NCBI GenBank assembly: GCA_965221595.1
Contig: OZ244900.1
Coordinates: 682,001 to 746,000 of the forward strand
Reading direction: 5' to 3'
DNA: 64,000 nucleotides
Origin: JAAXGX01 sp965221595
Lineage (GTDB): Bacteria; Acidobacteriota; Vicinamibacteria; Vicinamibacterales; UBA8438
The translations under genes were made by a program, and so were the position numbers. Positions 27,086 to 36,276 of this stretch are shown here, one piece after another (position 1 is the first letter of the stretch; every line of letters starts with the position of its first letter). The notes below the pieces were generated by a model that made no database searches, had not been told where the DNA came from, and was given only the letters and a program-made list of their open reading frames with translations.

Positions 27086-28612
27086 ATGGCGAGCGTGCCC
27101 GGCACCGACACGGACGTCATGCCCCTACCGGGAGCGCTTCTGGTGGGGCTGTACTTCGTTCTTCTCGTCTGCCTGAGCGCCTACGGCCTGCACCGCGCCT
27201 ACCTGCTCTACCTTTATACAAGATATCGCCCGCGGCGGGTCCCGGCGTGGGTCGACGACGGCGACGTCCCCTTCGTTACCGTACAGCTTCCCGTCTACAA
27301 CGAGCGGTACGTGGTCGAGCGTCTCATCGATGCGGCAGCGCGCCTGGACCACCCCCCGCAGCGGCTGGAGATCCAGGTCCTGGACGACTCGACCGACGAG
27401 ACGCAGCGTATTGCGGCCGAGGCGGTGGCCCGCTGGTCCGCGCGTGGGGTCGTCATTCGCCGGCTGCACCGGGCTGAGCGCATCGGGTACAAGGCCGGCG
27501 CGCTGGCGGCGGGACTGCGGGTCGCCCGTGGCGAGGCAATTGCCATCTTCGACGCCGACTTCCTGCCGCCGCGCGACTTCCTGCGGCGCGCCCTGCCGGC
27601 GCTGTGCGAGCCGGGCGTCGGCATGGTGCAGGCCCGCTGGGGGCACGTGAACCGGGAGTGCTCGTGGCTGACTCGCGTGCAGGCCCTGCTGCTCGATGCC
27701 CACTTCGTCCTCGAGCACGGTGCCCGCAACCGCGGCGGCTGCTTCTTCAACTTCAACGGCACGGCCGGCGTGTGGCGGCGGGCGGCCATCGACGACGCTG
27801 GCGGCTGGCAGCCCGACACGCTGACCGAGGACCTCGACCTGAGCTATCGGGCCCAACTGGCCGGGTGGCGGTTCGTCTTCCTGCCGGATCTGGTCGCGCC
27901 TGCCGAGCTCCCGGTGGAGATGAACGCGTTCAAGACGCAGCAGCACCGCTGGGCGATGGGGTCCATCCAGACCTGCCTGAAGGTGTTGCCGCCGGTGCTG
28001 CGGAGCGGCGTGCCGCTGCGGCTCAAGCTGGAGGCGTTCTTCCATCTCACGGCCAACTTCAACTACCCGCTCCTGCTGCTGGCATCCGTGCTGCTGGTGC
28101 CCGCACTCTTCGTGCGGGCGGCGGCCGGGTCGCAGACGCTGCTGCTGGTCGACGTGCCCCTGTTCGGCGCGGCGGCGCTGTCGATGGTGAACTTCTACGC
28201 GGTCAGCCAGCGTGCCGTGCGGCCCGACTGGCTGTCGCAAATGCGGTACGTGCCGCTCGCGATTGCCGTCGGCATCGGCCTCTCGGTCAACAACACCCGG
28301 GCCGTCCTCGACGCGCTGCGCCGGGTGCAGCCGCATTTCGTGCGTACGCCGAAGTACGGCGTCGTCCGCCGCCGCGACGACTGGCGGGCGAAGCGCTACC
28401 GGCAGACGGTGGCTGGCCAGCCGCTGGTGGAGCTGGTGCTCGGGCTCTACTTCACGCTGGCCGTGGCCGGCGCGGCATGGAGCGGCCAGCTCGCGGCCGT
28501 TCCGCTCCTGTGCATCTTCCAGTTCGGCTTTCTGTACCTGGGGCTCGTTTCGCTGCTGCAGCAGCCGCGGCCGGCCATCGCCGGCAAGCGGCGCGGCGCA
28601 GCGCCGGCGTGA
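27086..28612 (+). CDS. Processive family 2 glycosyltransferase (cellulose/mannan synthase-like)
   Basis: A 508-residue inner-membrane GT2 enzyme. It has one N-terminal helix (about 15-35), a cytoplasmic catalytic domain and four to five C-terminal helices. The catalytic signature is D,D,D,QxxRW: VLDDSTDET, IFDADFLPP, TEDLDLSYR and QQHRWAMGS. This pattern marks processive beta-glycosyltransferases such as cellulose, glucomannan or related synthases. There is no PilZ domain, so no direct cyclic-di-GMP switch is seen. The polymer made cannot be told from sequence. No secretion or modification genes flank it. ATG 27086 is used; ATG 27119 is also in frame. Neither has a well-placed ribosome site. 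Confidence 0.85.
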   Translation: MASVPGTDTDVMPLPGALLVGLYFVLLVCLSAYGLHRAYLLYLYTRYRPRRVPAWVDDGDVPFVTVQLPVYNERYVVERLIDAAARLDHPPQRLEIQVLDDSTDETQRIAAEAVARWSARGVVIRRLHRAERIGYKAGALAAGLRVARGEAIAIFDADFLPPRDFLRRALPALCEPGVGMVQARWGHVNRECSWLTRVQALLLDAHFVLEHGARNRGGCFFNFNGTAGVWRRAAIDDAGGWQPDTLTEDLDLSYRAQLAGWRFVFLPDLVAPAELPVEMNAFKTQQHRWAMGSIQTCLKVLPPVLRSGVPLRLKLEAFFHLTANFNYPLLLLASVLLVPALFVRAAAGSQTLLLVDVPLFGAAALSMVNFYAVSQRAVRPDWLSQMRYVPLAIAVGIGLSVNNTRAVLDALRRVQPHFVRTPKYGVVRRRDDWRAKRYRQTVAGQPLVELVLGLYFTLAVAGAAWSGQLAAVPLLCIFQFGFLYLGLVSLLQQPRPAIAGKRRGAAPA

Positions 28613-28628
28613 CGGCGCCGAGGCAGGT

Positions 28629-29123
28629 TCACCGACTTTCGAGATGGTCCGCTTCCCGGTCGTATTCCATGATGATGTCGTCGAGCACCGCGTGCAGTTC
28701 CTCTTCGCTGTCGACACCCGCCAGATCGTTCATGTCGATGCGCTGAACCGCCTGCTCCACCAGTGCTCTGGCCTCCCGTGACATGCCTGAGTACTGGATG
28801 AACGCCAGCCCGCACGCCTGAGCAACCCCGTTGACGATGGTCTGCTCCCGGCCGGGACTGTCGAGCACGGGGAGCAGGTTCCGGCGCGTGACGTCGAGAC
28901 AGTCGGCGCCGCTGCGCAGATGCCTCGCAGCCTGGCCCGCCGGCTTCGGGCCCCGGGCACCCGGGTGCGCCTGCGATGCTCGCTCCTGTGCCTGCCGCGG
29001 CGTCCTGCCGAGGTCGTCGACCGCTGCCGTCGTAGCCTCCGGTGGCGCCGCCGGGTCGGCTCCGACAAACAGCAGCAAACCGACGAGGCCGACACCGATG
29101 CCGAGCGCTATCCGTGTCCGCAT
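28629..29123 (-). CDS. Exported hypothetical protein
   Basis: A 164-residue protein I do not recognise. It starts MRTRIALGIGVGLVGLLLFV, a signal peptide or N-terminal anchor. A low-complexity Ala/Pro/Gln stretch (25-65) follows, then a compact domain (about 75-160) with two Cys (GADCLDV, AQACGLA) and an acidic C-terminus (DSEEELHAVLDDIIMEYDRE). The ribosome site GAGGAGG precedes the ATG, so it is probably a real gene. It converges on the glycosyltransferase gene with a 16-bp gap. Confidence 0.7.
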   Translation of the reverse strand: MRTRIALGIGVGLVGLLLFVGADPAAPPEATTAAVDDLGRTPRQAQERASQAHPGARGPKPAGQAARHLRSGADCLDVTRRNLLPVLDSPGREQTIVNGVAQACGLAFIQYSGMSREARALVEQAVQRIDMNDLAGVDSEEELHAVLDDIIMEYDREADHLESR

Positions 29124-29447
29124 GACTGCCTCCTCGCGGGCTGCCGGCGCCGTTCGAGCCTGCGCCGTGCCGCCCTTCAACGTCCATGGAGAGCGGGGTG
29201 ACTTGGCGTTCCCGGACCGGTCCAAGGCAACAGCGACGAACCCGCCGCGCGCCGCAGGCGATCAGGCGCGCGCGTCGTCTTCCCGCATCGGCGCTGTCCG
29301 GTCCGGGCGCTGGACGGACGCGTCGTGGATGCGTGCGACGGCGCCGGGCGGGTGACCGCAGGCGCGCGGTGTCCCTGAAAAATCAGTATGCCATATCCCG
29401 TTTCTCGAGGAACGATGCAGGTTGGGTTGCCCGTGCTGCGGGCCGCC

Positions 29448-29530
29448 GGGAGTCTGCACCGCAGCACGGCGTCGACTCCTGGTAGGATTGGCGGGCCGGG
29501 AGTCAGCGCCGCAGGAGCGTCGCAGACTCC
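29448..29530. repeat. Hairpin repeat family 2, tandem pair upstream of citrate synthase
   Basis: Two related stem-loops in tandem. The first pairs GGAGTC (29449-29454) with GACTCC (29474-29479) around CTGCACCGCAGCACGGC-like core sequence. The second pairs GGAGTC (29499-29504) with GACTCC (29525-29530). The rest of the gene-free stretch 29124-29635 holds a 7-bp stem GGCGGGA/TCCCGCC and a tight CGGGGC-GCA-GCCCCG hairpin at 29595-29609, close to the gltA start. No promoter could be assigned with confidence. Confidence 0.6.
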
Positions 29531-29635
29531 GCCAGGCGTGCCTCGGCGGGAGCCTCGCGGGGCTACGGGATCCCGCCGGCGGACGCCGGAAATGCGGGGC
29601 GCAGCCCCGTCTGATTGAAGCCAGGCTTTGACCGC

Positions 29636-30784
29636 ATGACCGCGCCAGCCGCGCCGGCGAAGGCCGGCCTCGAGGGTGTCGTCGCGACCTCGTCGGCCAT
29701 TTGCCATCTGGACGGCGCGCGCGGCGTGCTCGCCTACTGCGGGCACGACATTCACGATCTGGCCGAGCACGCCACCTTCGAGGAGGTGTGCCATCTGCTG
29801 TGGCACCGGCGCCTGCCGACGCGGGCCGAGCTGGGCGACCTGCAGTCGCAGCTCGCGAGTGCCCGACCCCTTTCGGAGCCGATGCGGCGGCTGATTCGGT
29901 CGCTGCCGCCGGGCAACACCATGGAGGCGCTGCGGACACTGACCTCGGCGCTGGCGCACTTCGACCCGGACGCGGGCGCCACCTCGTCCGCGGCGCGCTA
30001 TCGTCAGGCGGTGCGGCTGACAGCACAACTGGGCAGCGTGGTGGCGGCCTGCGGTCGTGTCGCCGCCGGCCGCAGTCCCATCGAACCGGATCCCGCCCTG
30101 GGTCACGCCGCCAACTTCCTGCTCATGCTCGGGGGTGAGCGCCCGAGCGCAGTGGCGGCGCGGGCTTTCGACGTAGCGCTCATCCTGCACGCCGACCACG
30201 AGCTGAATGCTTCCACGTTCGCCGCCCGCGTGACCGCGGCCACGCTGAGCGACGTCCACTCGGCCGTGGTCGCTGGCATCGGTGCGCTCAAGGGTCCGTT
30301 GCACGGCGGCGCGAACGCCGAGGTGATGAAGCTGTTGGTACAGATCGGCGAGGATGCCGACGACGATCGCGTGGAGCGCGTCATTCGGGACATGCTCGCC
30401 CGCAAGGTCAAGGTGCCCGGCTTCGGGCACCGGGTGTACCGGACCGAGGATCCCCGCGCCACGCATCTGCGGCGGATGTCCCGCGAACTGGGAGAGCGCG
30501 CGGGGCGGACCCGGCTGTACGAGATGTCGCGGCGCATCGAGGCGGTGATGAAGGAGGTAACGCGGATCGATGCGAACGTCGACTTCTACTCGGCGTCGAC
30601 CTACGCGCTGCTCGGGATCCCGGTCGATCTGTTCACGCCCATCTTCGCGGTCAGCCGCATTGCGGGCTGGACGGCGCACGTTCTGGAGCAGTATGCCGAC
30701 AACCGTCTCATCCGGCCCCGCGCCGAGTACGTCGGCCCGGAGCACCCGCAGCCCTTCACGCCGCTGGACCAGCGGGGCCGTTGA
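29636..30784 (+). CDS. gltA: Citrate synthase (small type II-like form)
   Basis: Condenses oxaloacetate and acetyl-CoA to citrate at the entry of the TCA cycle. The 382-residue protein has the short-form opening GLEGVVATSSAICHLDG and the catalytic segments LILHADHELNAS, GPLHGGANAEVM, PGFGHRVYRTEDPRA and NVDFYSAS. Length and pattern match the compact Bacillus/archaeal type, which also includes 2-methylcitrate synthases; that activity cannot be excluded. ATG 29636 is chosen. A TTG at 29615 would add seven residues. It stands alone, downstream of a 500-bp stretch rich in stem-loops. Confidence 0.88.
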   Translation: MTAPAAPAKAGLEGVVATSSAICHLDGARGVLAYCGHDIHDLAEHATFEEVCHLLWHRRLPTRAELGDLQSQLASARPLSEPMRRLIRSLPPGNTMEALRTLTSALAHFDPDAGATSSAARYRQAVRLTAQLGSVVAACGRVAAGRSPIEPDPALGHAANFLLMLGGERPSAVAARAFDVALILHADHELNASTFAARVTAATLSDVHSAVVAGIGALKGPLHGGANAEVMKLLVQIGEDADDDRVERVIRDMLARKVKVPGFGHRVYRTEDPRATHLRRMSRELGERAGRTRLYEMSRRIEAVMKEVTRIDANVDFYSASTYALLGIPVDLFTPIFAVSRIAGWTAHVLEQYADNRLIRPRAEYVGPEHPQPFTPLDQRGR

Positions 30785-30877
30785 CGCGATCGGCCCCGCG
30801 CCGCCCCTGCGCGCCGGCCGCCGGGCGCAGGGCAGCGCCTGGTGCGCAGCAACCCGCGCCGACCGCGGCTGCAGCGC

Positions 30878-30906
30878 TTGCCGCCTGGCCGGCGCAGCCG
30901 CATAAT
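30878..30906 (+). promoter_or_regulatory. Candidate promoter of lepA-lepB
   Basis: TTGCCG (30878-30883) and CATAAT (30901-30906) are 17 bp apart. The -10 matches five of six consensus positions and the -35 three. Transcription would start near 30913, about 17 nt before the lepA ATG. The gene is otherwise preceded by 145 bp without coding features. Confidence 0.45.
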
Positions 30907-30929
30907 TGACCGGCCGCCCGGTCGCCTCG

Positions 30930-32735
30930 ATGCGCCACCATCAGATCCGCAACTTCTCCATCGTCGCCCACATCGACCACGGCAAGTCGACGCTCGCCGA
31001 CCGCTTCCTGGAGCTGACGGGCGCCCTGCGGCCGCGGGAGATGGAGGCGCAGGTCCTCGACAGCATGGACCTGGAGCGCGAGCGCGGCATCACGATCAAG
31101 GCCCACGCGGTGCGGCTGGGTTATGAGGCGGAGGACGGCCGGCGCTACGTGCTCAACCTCATCGACACCCCCGGGCATGTCGACTTTTCGTACGAGGTGA
31201 CGCGCTCGCTCGCGGCCTGCGAGGGCGCACTGCTGCTGGTCGACGCGGCGCAGGGGGTCGAGGCACAGACGGTGGCCAATGCCTACCTCGCCGTCGACCA
31301 CGACCTCGAGATCATCCCCGTAATCAACAAGATCGATCTGCCCGGCGCACAGGCGGACGAGACGGCCCGGCAGGTCGAGGACCTGGTAGGGCTCGCCGCC
31401 GCCGCCTCGATCCGCGCCAGCGCGAAGGAGGGCACCGGCGTCCGCGAGATTCTGGAGGCCGTCGTCGCGCGCGTGCCGCCTCCGGCGGGAGCCCCTGACG
31501 CCCCGCTGAAGGCCTTGATCTTCGACTCGTGGTACGACGCCTACCGGGGCGTCGTGATTCTCATCCGCGTGCTGGACGGCGTGATCCGGCGGGGCATGAA
31601 GGCACGGCTGATGGCCCTGGGCCGCGAGTGCGAGATCGAGCAGGTCGGCGTGTTCTCGCCGAAGCCGGTCGAGACCGAGGCGCTCGGCGTCGGTGAAGTG
31701 GGATTCGTCATCGCCGGCATCAAGCAGGTCGGCGACGCCCGGATCGGCGACACCCTGACGGACGCGCGGTGCCCGACGACCAGCGCGTTCCCGGGGTTCC
31801 GGGAGCTCAAGCCGATGGTCTTCGCCGGGTTGTATCCGGTGGAGGGCCACCAGTATCCGGAGCTGCGCGAGGCGCTCGACAGGCTGCGGCTCAACGACTC
31901 GTCGTTCGTCTTCGAACCGGAGACGTCCGCGGCGCTCGGGTTCGGGTTCCGCTGCGGCTTCCTCGGGCTGCTGCACATGGAGATTGTCCAGGAGCGTCTC
32001 GAGCGGGAATTCGACATGGACCTCGTGACGACGGCGCCGGGCGTGCTGTACCGGGTGACGACCACCGACGGCGAGGTGGCGGAGATAGACAGCCCGGCGA
32101 AGCTGCCGGACGCGGGCCGGATCGCCCGGCTGGAAGAGCCTGTCATCGCGGCGATGATCCTGGCGCCGGCCGACTGCGTGGGCGCGATCCTGCAGCTCTG
32201 CCAGGAGAAGCGGGGCGTGCAGACGAACCTGGAGTACCACGCGTCGAACCGGGTCATGATCTCGTACGAGCTGCCCTTCAACGAAGTGGTGCTCGACTTC
32301 TACGACCGTCTGAAGACCGTCTCCCGCGGCTATGCGTCGCTGGACTATCAGGTAACCGGGTACCGGGAGTCGCCGCTCGTGCGGCTGGATCTGCTCGTCA
32401 ACGGCGAGCCGGTCGACGCGCTGTCGGTCATCGTGCACCGGGACACGGCCTACACGCGTGGGCGGGCACTGGCTACCAGGATGCGCGAGCTCATTCCGCG
32501 CCAGATGTTCGAGGTGGCAATCCAGGCGGCCGTCGGCACGCGGATCATCGCCCGCGAGACGGTGCGGCCCCTCCGCAAGAATGTCCTCGCCAAGTGCTAT
32601 GGTGGTGACATCACCCGCAAGCGCAAGCTGCTGGAGAAGCAGAAGGAGGGCAAGCGCCGCATGAAGCGCGTCGGGCGCGTGGAGATCCCGCAGGAGGCGT
32701 TTCTCGCGGTGCTCAGGATTGGCGTCGACTCATGA
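30930..32735 (+). CDS. lepA: Elongation factor 4 (LepA), ribosome back-translocase GTPase
   Basis: LepA is a translational GTPase related to EF-G that acts on stalled or newly initiating ribosomes. The 601-residue protein has AHIDHGKSTLADR (G1), RERGITIKA (G2), DTPGHVDF (G3) and NKIDLP (G4). The LepA-specific C-terminal domain includes KCYGGDITRKRKLLEKQKEG. ATG 30930 gives the standard start MRHHQIRNFSIVAH. It overlaps lepB by 4 bp (ATGA), the classical lepA-lepB pair. Confidence 0.96.
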   Translation: MRHHQIRNFSIVAHIDHGKSTLADRFLELTGALRPREMEAQVLDSMDLERERGITIKAHAVRLGYEAEDGRRYVLNLIDTPGHVDFSYEVTRSLAACEGALLLVDAAQGVEAQTVANAYLAVDHDLEIIPVINKIDLPGAQADETARQVEDLVGLAAAASIRASAKEGTGVREILEAVVARVPPPAGAPDAPLKALIFDSWYDAYRGVVILIRVLDGVIRRGMKARLMALGRECEIEQVGVFSPKPVETEALGVGEVGFVIAGIKQVGDARIGDTLTDARCPTTSAFPGFRELKPMVFAGLYPVEGHQYPELREALDRLRLNDSSFVFEPETSAALGFGFRCGFLGLLHMEIVQERLEREFDMDLVTTAPGVLYRVTTTDGEVAEIDSPAKLPDAGRIARLEEPVIAAMILAPADCVGAILQLCQEKRGVQTNLEYHASNRVMISYELPFNEVVLDFYDRLKTVSRGYASLDYQVTGYRESPLVRLDLLVNGEPVDALSVIVHRDTAYTRGRALATRMRELIPRQMFEVAIQAAVGTRIIARETVRPLRKNVLAKCYGGDITRKRKLLEKQKEGKRRMKRVGRVEIPQEAFLAVLRIGVDS

Positions 32736-33424
32736 CATCAGCATTCCGCAAATCGACGGCGCGCGAGTACTTCGAATCGATTGTCATCGCGGTCATCCTG
32801 GCGCTCTTCATCCGGACGTGGGTCGTGCAGGCGTTCAAGATCCCGACCGGCTCGATGGAGCACAACCTCCTGATCGGCGATCACCTGCTGGTCAACAAGT
32901 TCGTCTTCGGGCCGACCGCCGGCCGCGCGGAGCAGTGGGTCTTGCCCACCGGCGCGGTGCGGCGGGGCGACGTGGTGGTGTTCAAGTTCCCCGAGGAACC
33001 GGAGCGCGATTTCATCAAGCGGGTCATCGGGCTGCCGGGCGAGATTCTGGAGGTGCGCCGGAAGCGCGTCTACATCGACGGCGCGCCGCTCGACGAGCCG
33101 TACCTCGAGGGTCGGCAGCCGGCGTCGGGGCCCGCGGCCGTCGCCGTCGAGCGGCGCGACACGTTCGGGCCGGTGACGATTCCGGACGGGCACTACTTCA
33201 TGATGGGGGACAACCGGGACAACTCGCAGGACAGCCGCTACTGGGGCCCGCTGCCGCATGGCTACCTGAAGGGCCGCGCGATGTTGGTGTACTGGTCGTA
33301 CGACGCGGCCCAGCCGGTCCTGCAGGAGCCGGGCCTCGGCCCCGGCCTCAGGCGTCTCTCGTCAGTGGTGACGAACTTCTTCACTCGCACCCGGTGGGAG
33401 CGGATGTTCCGGCTCATCGGCTGA
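32732..33424 (+). CDS. lepB: Signal peptidase I
   Basis: Removes signal peptides from exported proteins on the outer face of the inner membrane. The 230-residue protein has one N-terminal membrane helix (about 14-33). The catalytic Ser-Lys dyad is S41 in PTGSMEHN and K96 in FIKRVIGLPGE, and box E is GDNRDNSQDSRYWG. It is shorter than E. coli LepB and has a single anchor. Start ATGA-overlaps lepA. Exported products nearby, such as the copper amine oxidase 32 bp downstream, are plausible substrates. Confidence 0.95.
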   Translation: MTSAFRKSTAREYFESIVIAVILALFIRTWVVQAFKIPTGSMEHNLLIGDHLLVNKFVFGPTAGRAEQWVLPTGAVRRGDVVVFKFPEEPERDFIKRVIGLPGEILEVRRKRVYIDGAPLDEPYLEGRQPASGPAAVAVERRDTFGPVTIPDGHYFMMGDNRDNSQDSRYWGPLPHGYLKGRAMLVYWSYDAAQPVLQEPGLGPGLRRLSSVVTNFFTRTRWERMFRLIG

Positions 33425-33456
33425 TTCTCCGGCCGCCGCGCACGGAAGGAGCCGCC

Positions 33457-35454
33457 ATGCACACGCCGACCGTCCGTCTCGCCCTCTGCATCGTTCTCTT
33501 GCTTCCACTGCCCGCCCACGCCGCGGAGCATCCGCTCGACCCGCTGAGCTATCAGGAGATATGGCGCGTGCTGGAGCTTCTGCGGGATGCCGGACACATG
33601 GACAGGGACACCCGCTTCTCGGAGCTGACGCTCCTCGAGCCGGACAAGCGCGACGTCCTGGCGTGGCTTCCCGGTGCCGACATGCCGCGCGCGGCCTACG
33701 CCCTTGTGCGCCAGGGGCGCGACACTTACGAGGCGACCATCGATCTCGCCGCCGGGCAGGTGGCGTCCTGGAAGCGGCTGACCGGCGTGCAGCCGAGCTG
33801 GCTCGCCGAGGAGTTCAATGCGCTGGTCGACAAGGTCCTCGAGCATCCCGACTTCATCGCCGGCCTCGCGGCACGCGGCATCGTCGACTTCACGTTTCTC
33901 GAGTGCAGCACGGTCCCGCCGGGCTATTTCGGGACTCCCGAGGAGCGCGGACGTCGTATCGGCAACGTCACCTGCTCCGAGTCCCGCGGCGTCCGCAACT
34001 CGTGGACCCGCCGTGTCGACGGCCTGAGCGCCGTGGTCGATCTCGGCGCGGGCGAGGTGCTGCGCGTGGTCGACGACGGCCCGGTGCCCATCACCGCCAC
34101 CGTCGCCGACTTCGATCGCACGACGCTCGACGCCCCGCGGGAGGTGCCCGGGCCGATCGACACGCGCCAGCCGCTCGGCCCCGGCTTCGAGCTGGATGGC
34201 TATCAGGTGCGCTGGCAGAACTGGCGCTTCCACCTGCGGCCCGACCAGCGGATCGGCCTCGTGCTGTCGCTGGTGCACTACCGGTCGGGGCCCGCGGCGG
34301 CCGGCCGCTCGGTGATGTACCAGGGGCATCTGTCCGAGATCTTCGTTCCCTACATGGATCCGTCGTTTGCCTGGTACCGCCGCAACTTCATCGACGCCGG
34401 CGAGTTCGTGGCCGGCGGGCTGGCCCAGCCGTTGCTGCGGGGGCGTGACTGCCCCGACCACGCGGTTTACGTGGACACGCTGATCACTGGCAGCAACGGC
34501 CGTCCCCGCACCGTGCAGGACACGATCTGCTTGTACGAGCGGGAGACCGGCGACCCCGCCTGGCGGCACTATGCCTCCGAGCAGCCGGACAGCCGGCGCA
34601 GCCGCGACCTGGTCGTGCGCACGGGGGCGGTGGTCGGCAACTACGACTATCTGCTCGACTGGATCTTCCGTCAGGACGGCTCCATCGAGGCGCGGGTCGG
34701 CGCCACCGGCATCCTGGAGGTCAAGGCGGCCAACGCCGCGTCCGCGACGGAGTCGGCTGCACCGGCCGGCCCGACCGCTGCAGCCGCCGGCGAGGCGCCC
34801 GCGGCGCCGGATCGTGAGGATAGGCACGGCCGCTTCGTGGATCGCAACATCGTGGCCGTCAACCACGACCACTACTTCAGCTATCGCCTGGACCTCGACA
34901 TCGATGGTACCGAGAACCGCTTCGTCACCGACCGCCTGGTTGCCCGGCGCTTGCCGAGCGACCATCCACGCCGCAGCTTGTGGGTGCAGGAGCAGCAGGC
35001 CGCCGCGAGCGAACACGATGCCCGGCTCGACATCGACCTGCAGCGGCCGGCAATCTGGCGCGTGCTGAGCACCAACCGCGTCAACGCCGTGGGCTACCCG
35101 ACCAGCTTCCAGGTCCTGCCGGGCCGCAATGCAAACACGCTGCTGTCGGCCGACGACTATCCGCGGCGGCGGGCCGGCTTCATCGATCACCACCTCTGGG
35201 TGACGCCGTATCGCGTCGGGGAGCGCCATGCAGCCGGCGACCACCCCACCCTCAGTGAGCCGGGTCAGGGCCTGCCGGACTGGACCGGAGCGGACCGCCC
35301 TGTGCTCGACACGGACATCGTTCTGTGGCACACGATCGGCATGCACCATCTGCCGCGTGCCGAGGACTGGCCGGTGATGCCCACGATGTGGCACGGCTTC
35401 GAGCTGCGGCCGTTCGACTTCTTCGACCGCAACCCGGCGCTCGACCTGCCCTGA
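33457..35454 (+). CDS. Exported copper amine oxidase (primary-amine oxidase)
   Basis: Oxidises primary amines to aldehydes, releasing ammonia and hydrogen peroxide. The 665-residue protein has a signal peptide (LALCIVLLLPLPAHA) that sends it to the periplasm. The large beta-sandwich catalytic domain shows all key residues. Tyr396 in VVGNYDY is the precursor of the topaquinone cofactor. Copper ligands are H470 and H472 in NHDHYF and H631 in GMHHLPRAED. The catalytic base is D313 in FIDAGEF. An Ala/Pro-rich insert (about 425-450) is unusual. ATG 33457 has GGAAGGA upstream. It follows lepB by 32 bp, so it may share its transcript. The stop is followed at once by a family 2 hairpin. Confidence 0.88.
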   Translation: MHTPTVRLALCIVLLLPLPAHAAEHPLDPLSYQEIWRVLELLRDAGHMDRDTRFSELTLLEPDKRDVLAWLPGADMPRAAYALVRQGRDTYEATIDLAAGQVASWKRLTGVQPSWLAEEFNALVDKVLEHPDFIAGLAARGIVDFTFLECSTVPPGYFGTPEERGRRIGNVTCSESRGVRNSWTRRVDGLSAVVDLGAGEVLRVVDDGPVPITATVADFDRTTLDAPREVPGPIDTRQPLGPGFELDGYQVRWQNWRFHLRPDQRIGLVLSLVHYRSGPAAAGRSVMYQGHLSEIFVPYMDPSFAWYRRNFIDAGEFVAGGLAQPLLRGRDCPDHAVYVDTLITGSNGRPRTVQDTICLYERETGDPAWRHYASEQPDSRRSRDLVVRTGAVVGNYDYLLDWIFRQDGSIEARVGATGILEVKAANAASATESAAPAGPTAAAAGEAPAAPDREDRHGRFVDRNIVAVNHDHYFSYRLDLDIDGTENRFVTDRLVARRLPSDHPRRSLWVQEQQAAASEHDARLDIDLQRPAIWRVLSTNRVNAVGYPTSFQVLPGRNANTLLSADDYPRRRAGFIDHHLWVTPYRVGERHAAGDHPTLSEPGQGLPDWTGADRPVLDTDIVLWHTIGMHHLPRAEDWPVMPTMWHGFELRPFDFFDRNPALDLP

Positions 35455-35455
35455 C

Positions 35456-35536
35456 GGTCGGCGCCGCAGAACGGCGCAGACCCCCGGCAGGGTTGGTTGG
35501 GCGTCAAGCGGCCAGGGCTAGGACTGGGAGTCTGCG
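35456..35536. repeat. Hairpin repeat family 2 between convergent genes
   Basis: GGTC-g-GCGCCG (35456-35466) pairs with CGGCGC-a-GACC (35472-35482) around a CAGAA loop. The tail to 35512 (GGCAGGGTTGGTTGGGCG, then TCAAGCGG) matches the tail at 55932-55957 at about four of five positions. A second partial copy, AGGACTGGGAGTCTGC (35520-35535), covers the last codons and TAG stop of yggS on the opposite strand. The element thus fills the gap between the amine oxidase and yggS and could end transcription from both sides. Confidence 0.65.
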
Positions 35537-36270
35537 ACGGGTATCGGTATCGGCGCCGGCGCCCGCCGGCCGAAGATGGCCGTGCCCACCCGCACGATCG
35601 TGGCGCCTTCCTCGACGGCGACCTCGAAGTCGTTGCTCATGCCCATCGACAGCTCGCCGAGCTGCTGCCGGGGCACACCGGCGTCGGCGAGCTCGTCGCG
35701 GAGCTGGCGGAGCCGTCGAAAACAGGGCCGGACGCACTCCGGATCCGGTGACCAGGGCGGCAGCACCATGAGTCCCCGTACGCGCACCGCGCGGCATTCC
35801 GCGGCGGCTGCCAGGATGTGTCGAACGGTGCGGGGCGGTGCACCCGATTTCGTCTGCTCGCCGGCCAGATCGACCTGTACCAGCGCCGCGGCTGTGGTGC
35901 CTTCCTCGCGGGCGGTGCGCTCGAGGCGCTGCAGCAGCTCGACGCTGTCCACCGTATGGATCCACGCCATGGCGAGGACCGCGCGACGTGCCTTGTTCGA
36001 CTGCAGGTGCCCGATGAGATGCCACGTGACCGGACCGAGGCCGGCCGCCTGTGCCACCTTGGCCATGGCCTCCTGTACACGGTTCTCGCCGATGTCGGTC
36101 AAGCCTGCGGCGACCGCCGCCTCCACGTGGGTGAAGGGGAACGTCTTGGAGACGCCCACCAGACGGACCGTGGCCGGGTCGCGTCCGGCCCGGTCGCAGG
36201 CCCGCGCGATCCGCTCGCGGACGGCGCGCACGTTGCAAGCGATCGTGGCGCCGAGGTCGTGCGGCGGCAT
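35518..36270 (-). CDS. yggS: YggS-family pyridoxal phosphate homeostasis protein
   Basis: A PLP-binding protein of the YggS/PROSC family, which buffers pyridoxal phosphate and has no known catalytic role. The 250-residue TIM-barrel protein has LVGVSKTFP with the PLP-binding lysine, DIGENRVQEA, HLIGHLQSNKAR, HTVDS, LMVLPPWS, LSMGMSNDFEVAVEEGATIVRVGTAIFG. The Ala/Pro-rich C-terminal tail ends ADSQS; those last codons come from a family 2 repeat. It is the last gene of the rpiB-glyA-dinG-TPR-yggS run (minus strand). Confidence 0.93.
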   Translation of the reverse strand: MPPHDLGATIACNVRAVRERIARACDRAGRDPATVRLVGVSKTFPFTHVEAAVAAGLTDIGENRVQEAMAKVAQAAGLGPVTWHLIGHLQSNKARRAVLAMAWIHTVDSVELLQRLERTAREEGTTAAALVQVDLAGEQTKSGAPPRTVRHILAAAAECRAVRVRGLMVLPPWSPDPECVRPCFRRLRQLRDELADAGVPRQQLGELSMGMSNDFEVAVEEGATIVRVGTAIFGRRAPAPIPIPVADSQS

Positions 36271-36276
36271 GCCTGG

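Noticed and set aside
29177..30745. Long minus-strand open frame over citrate synthase (and similar antisense frames over ftsI, murG/murC, ftsA/ftsZ, the amine oxidase and tgt)
   Set aside because: They are antisense shadows caused by high GC. They are Arg/His/Gly-rich, lack motifs and lie opposite well-conserved genes.
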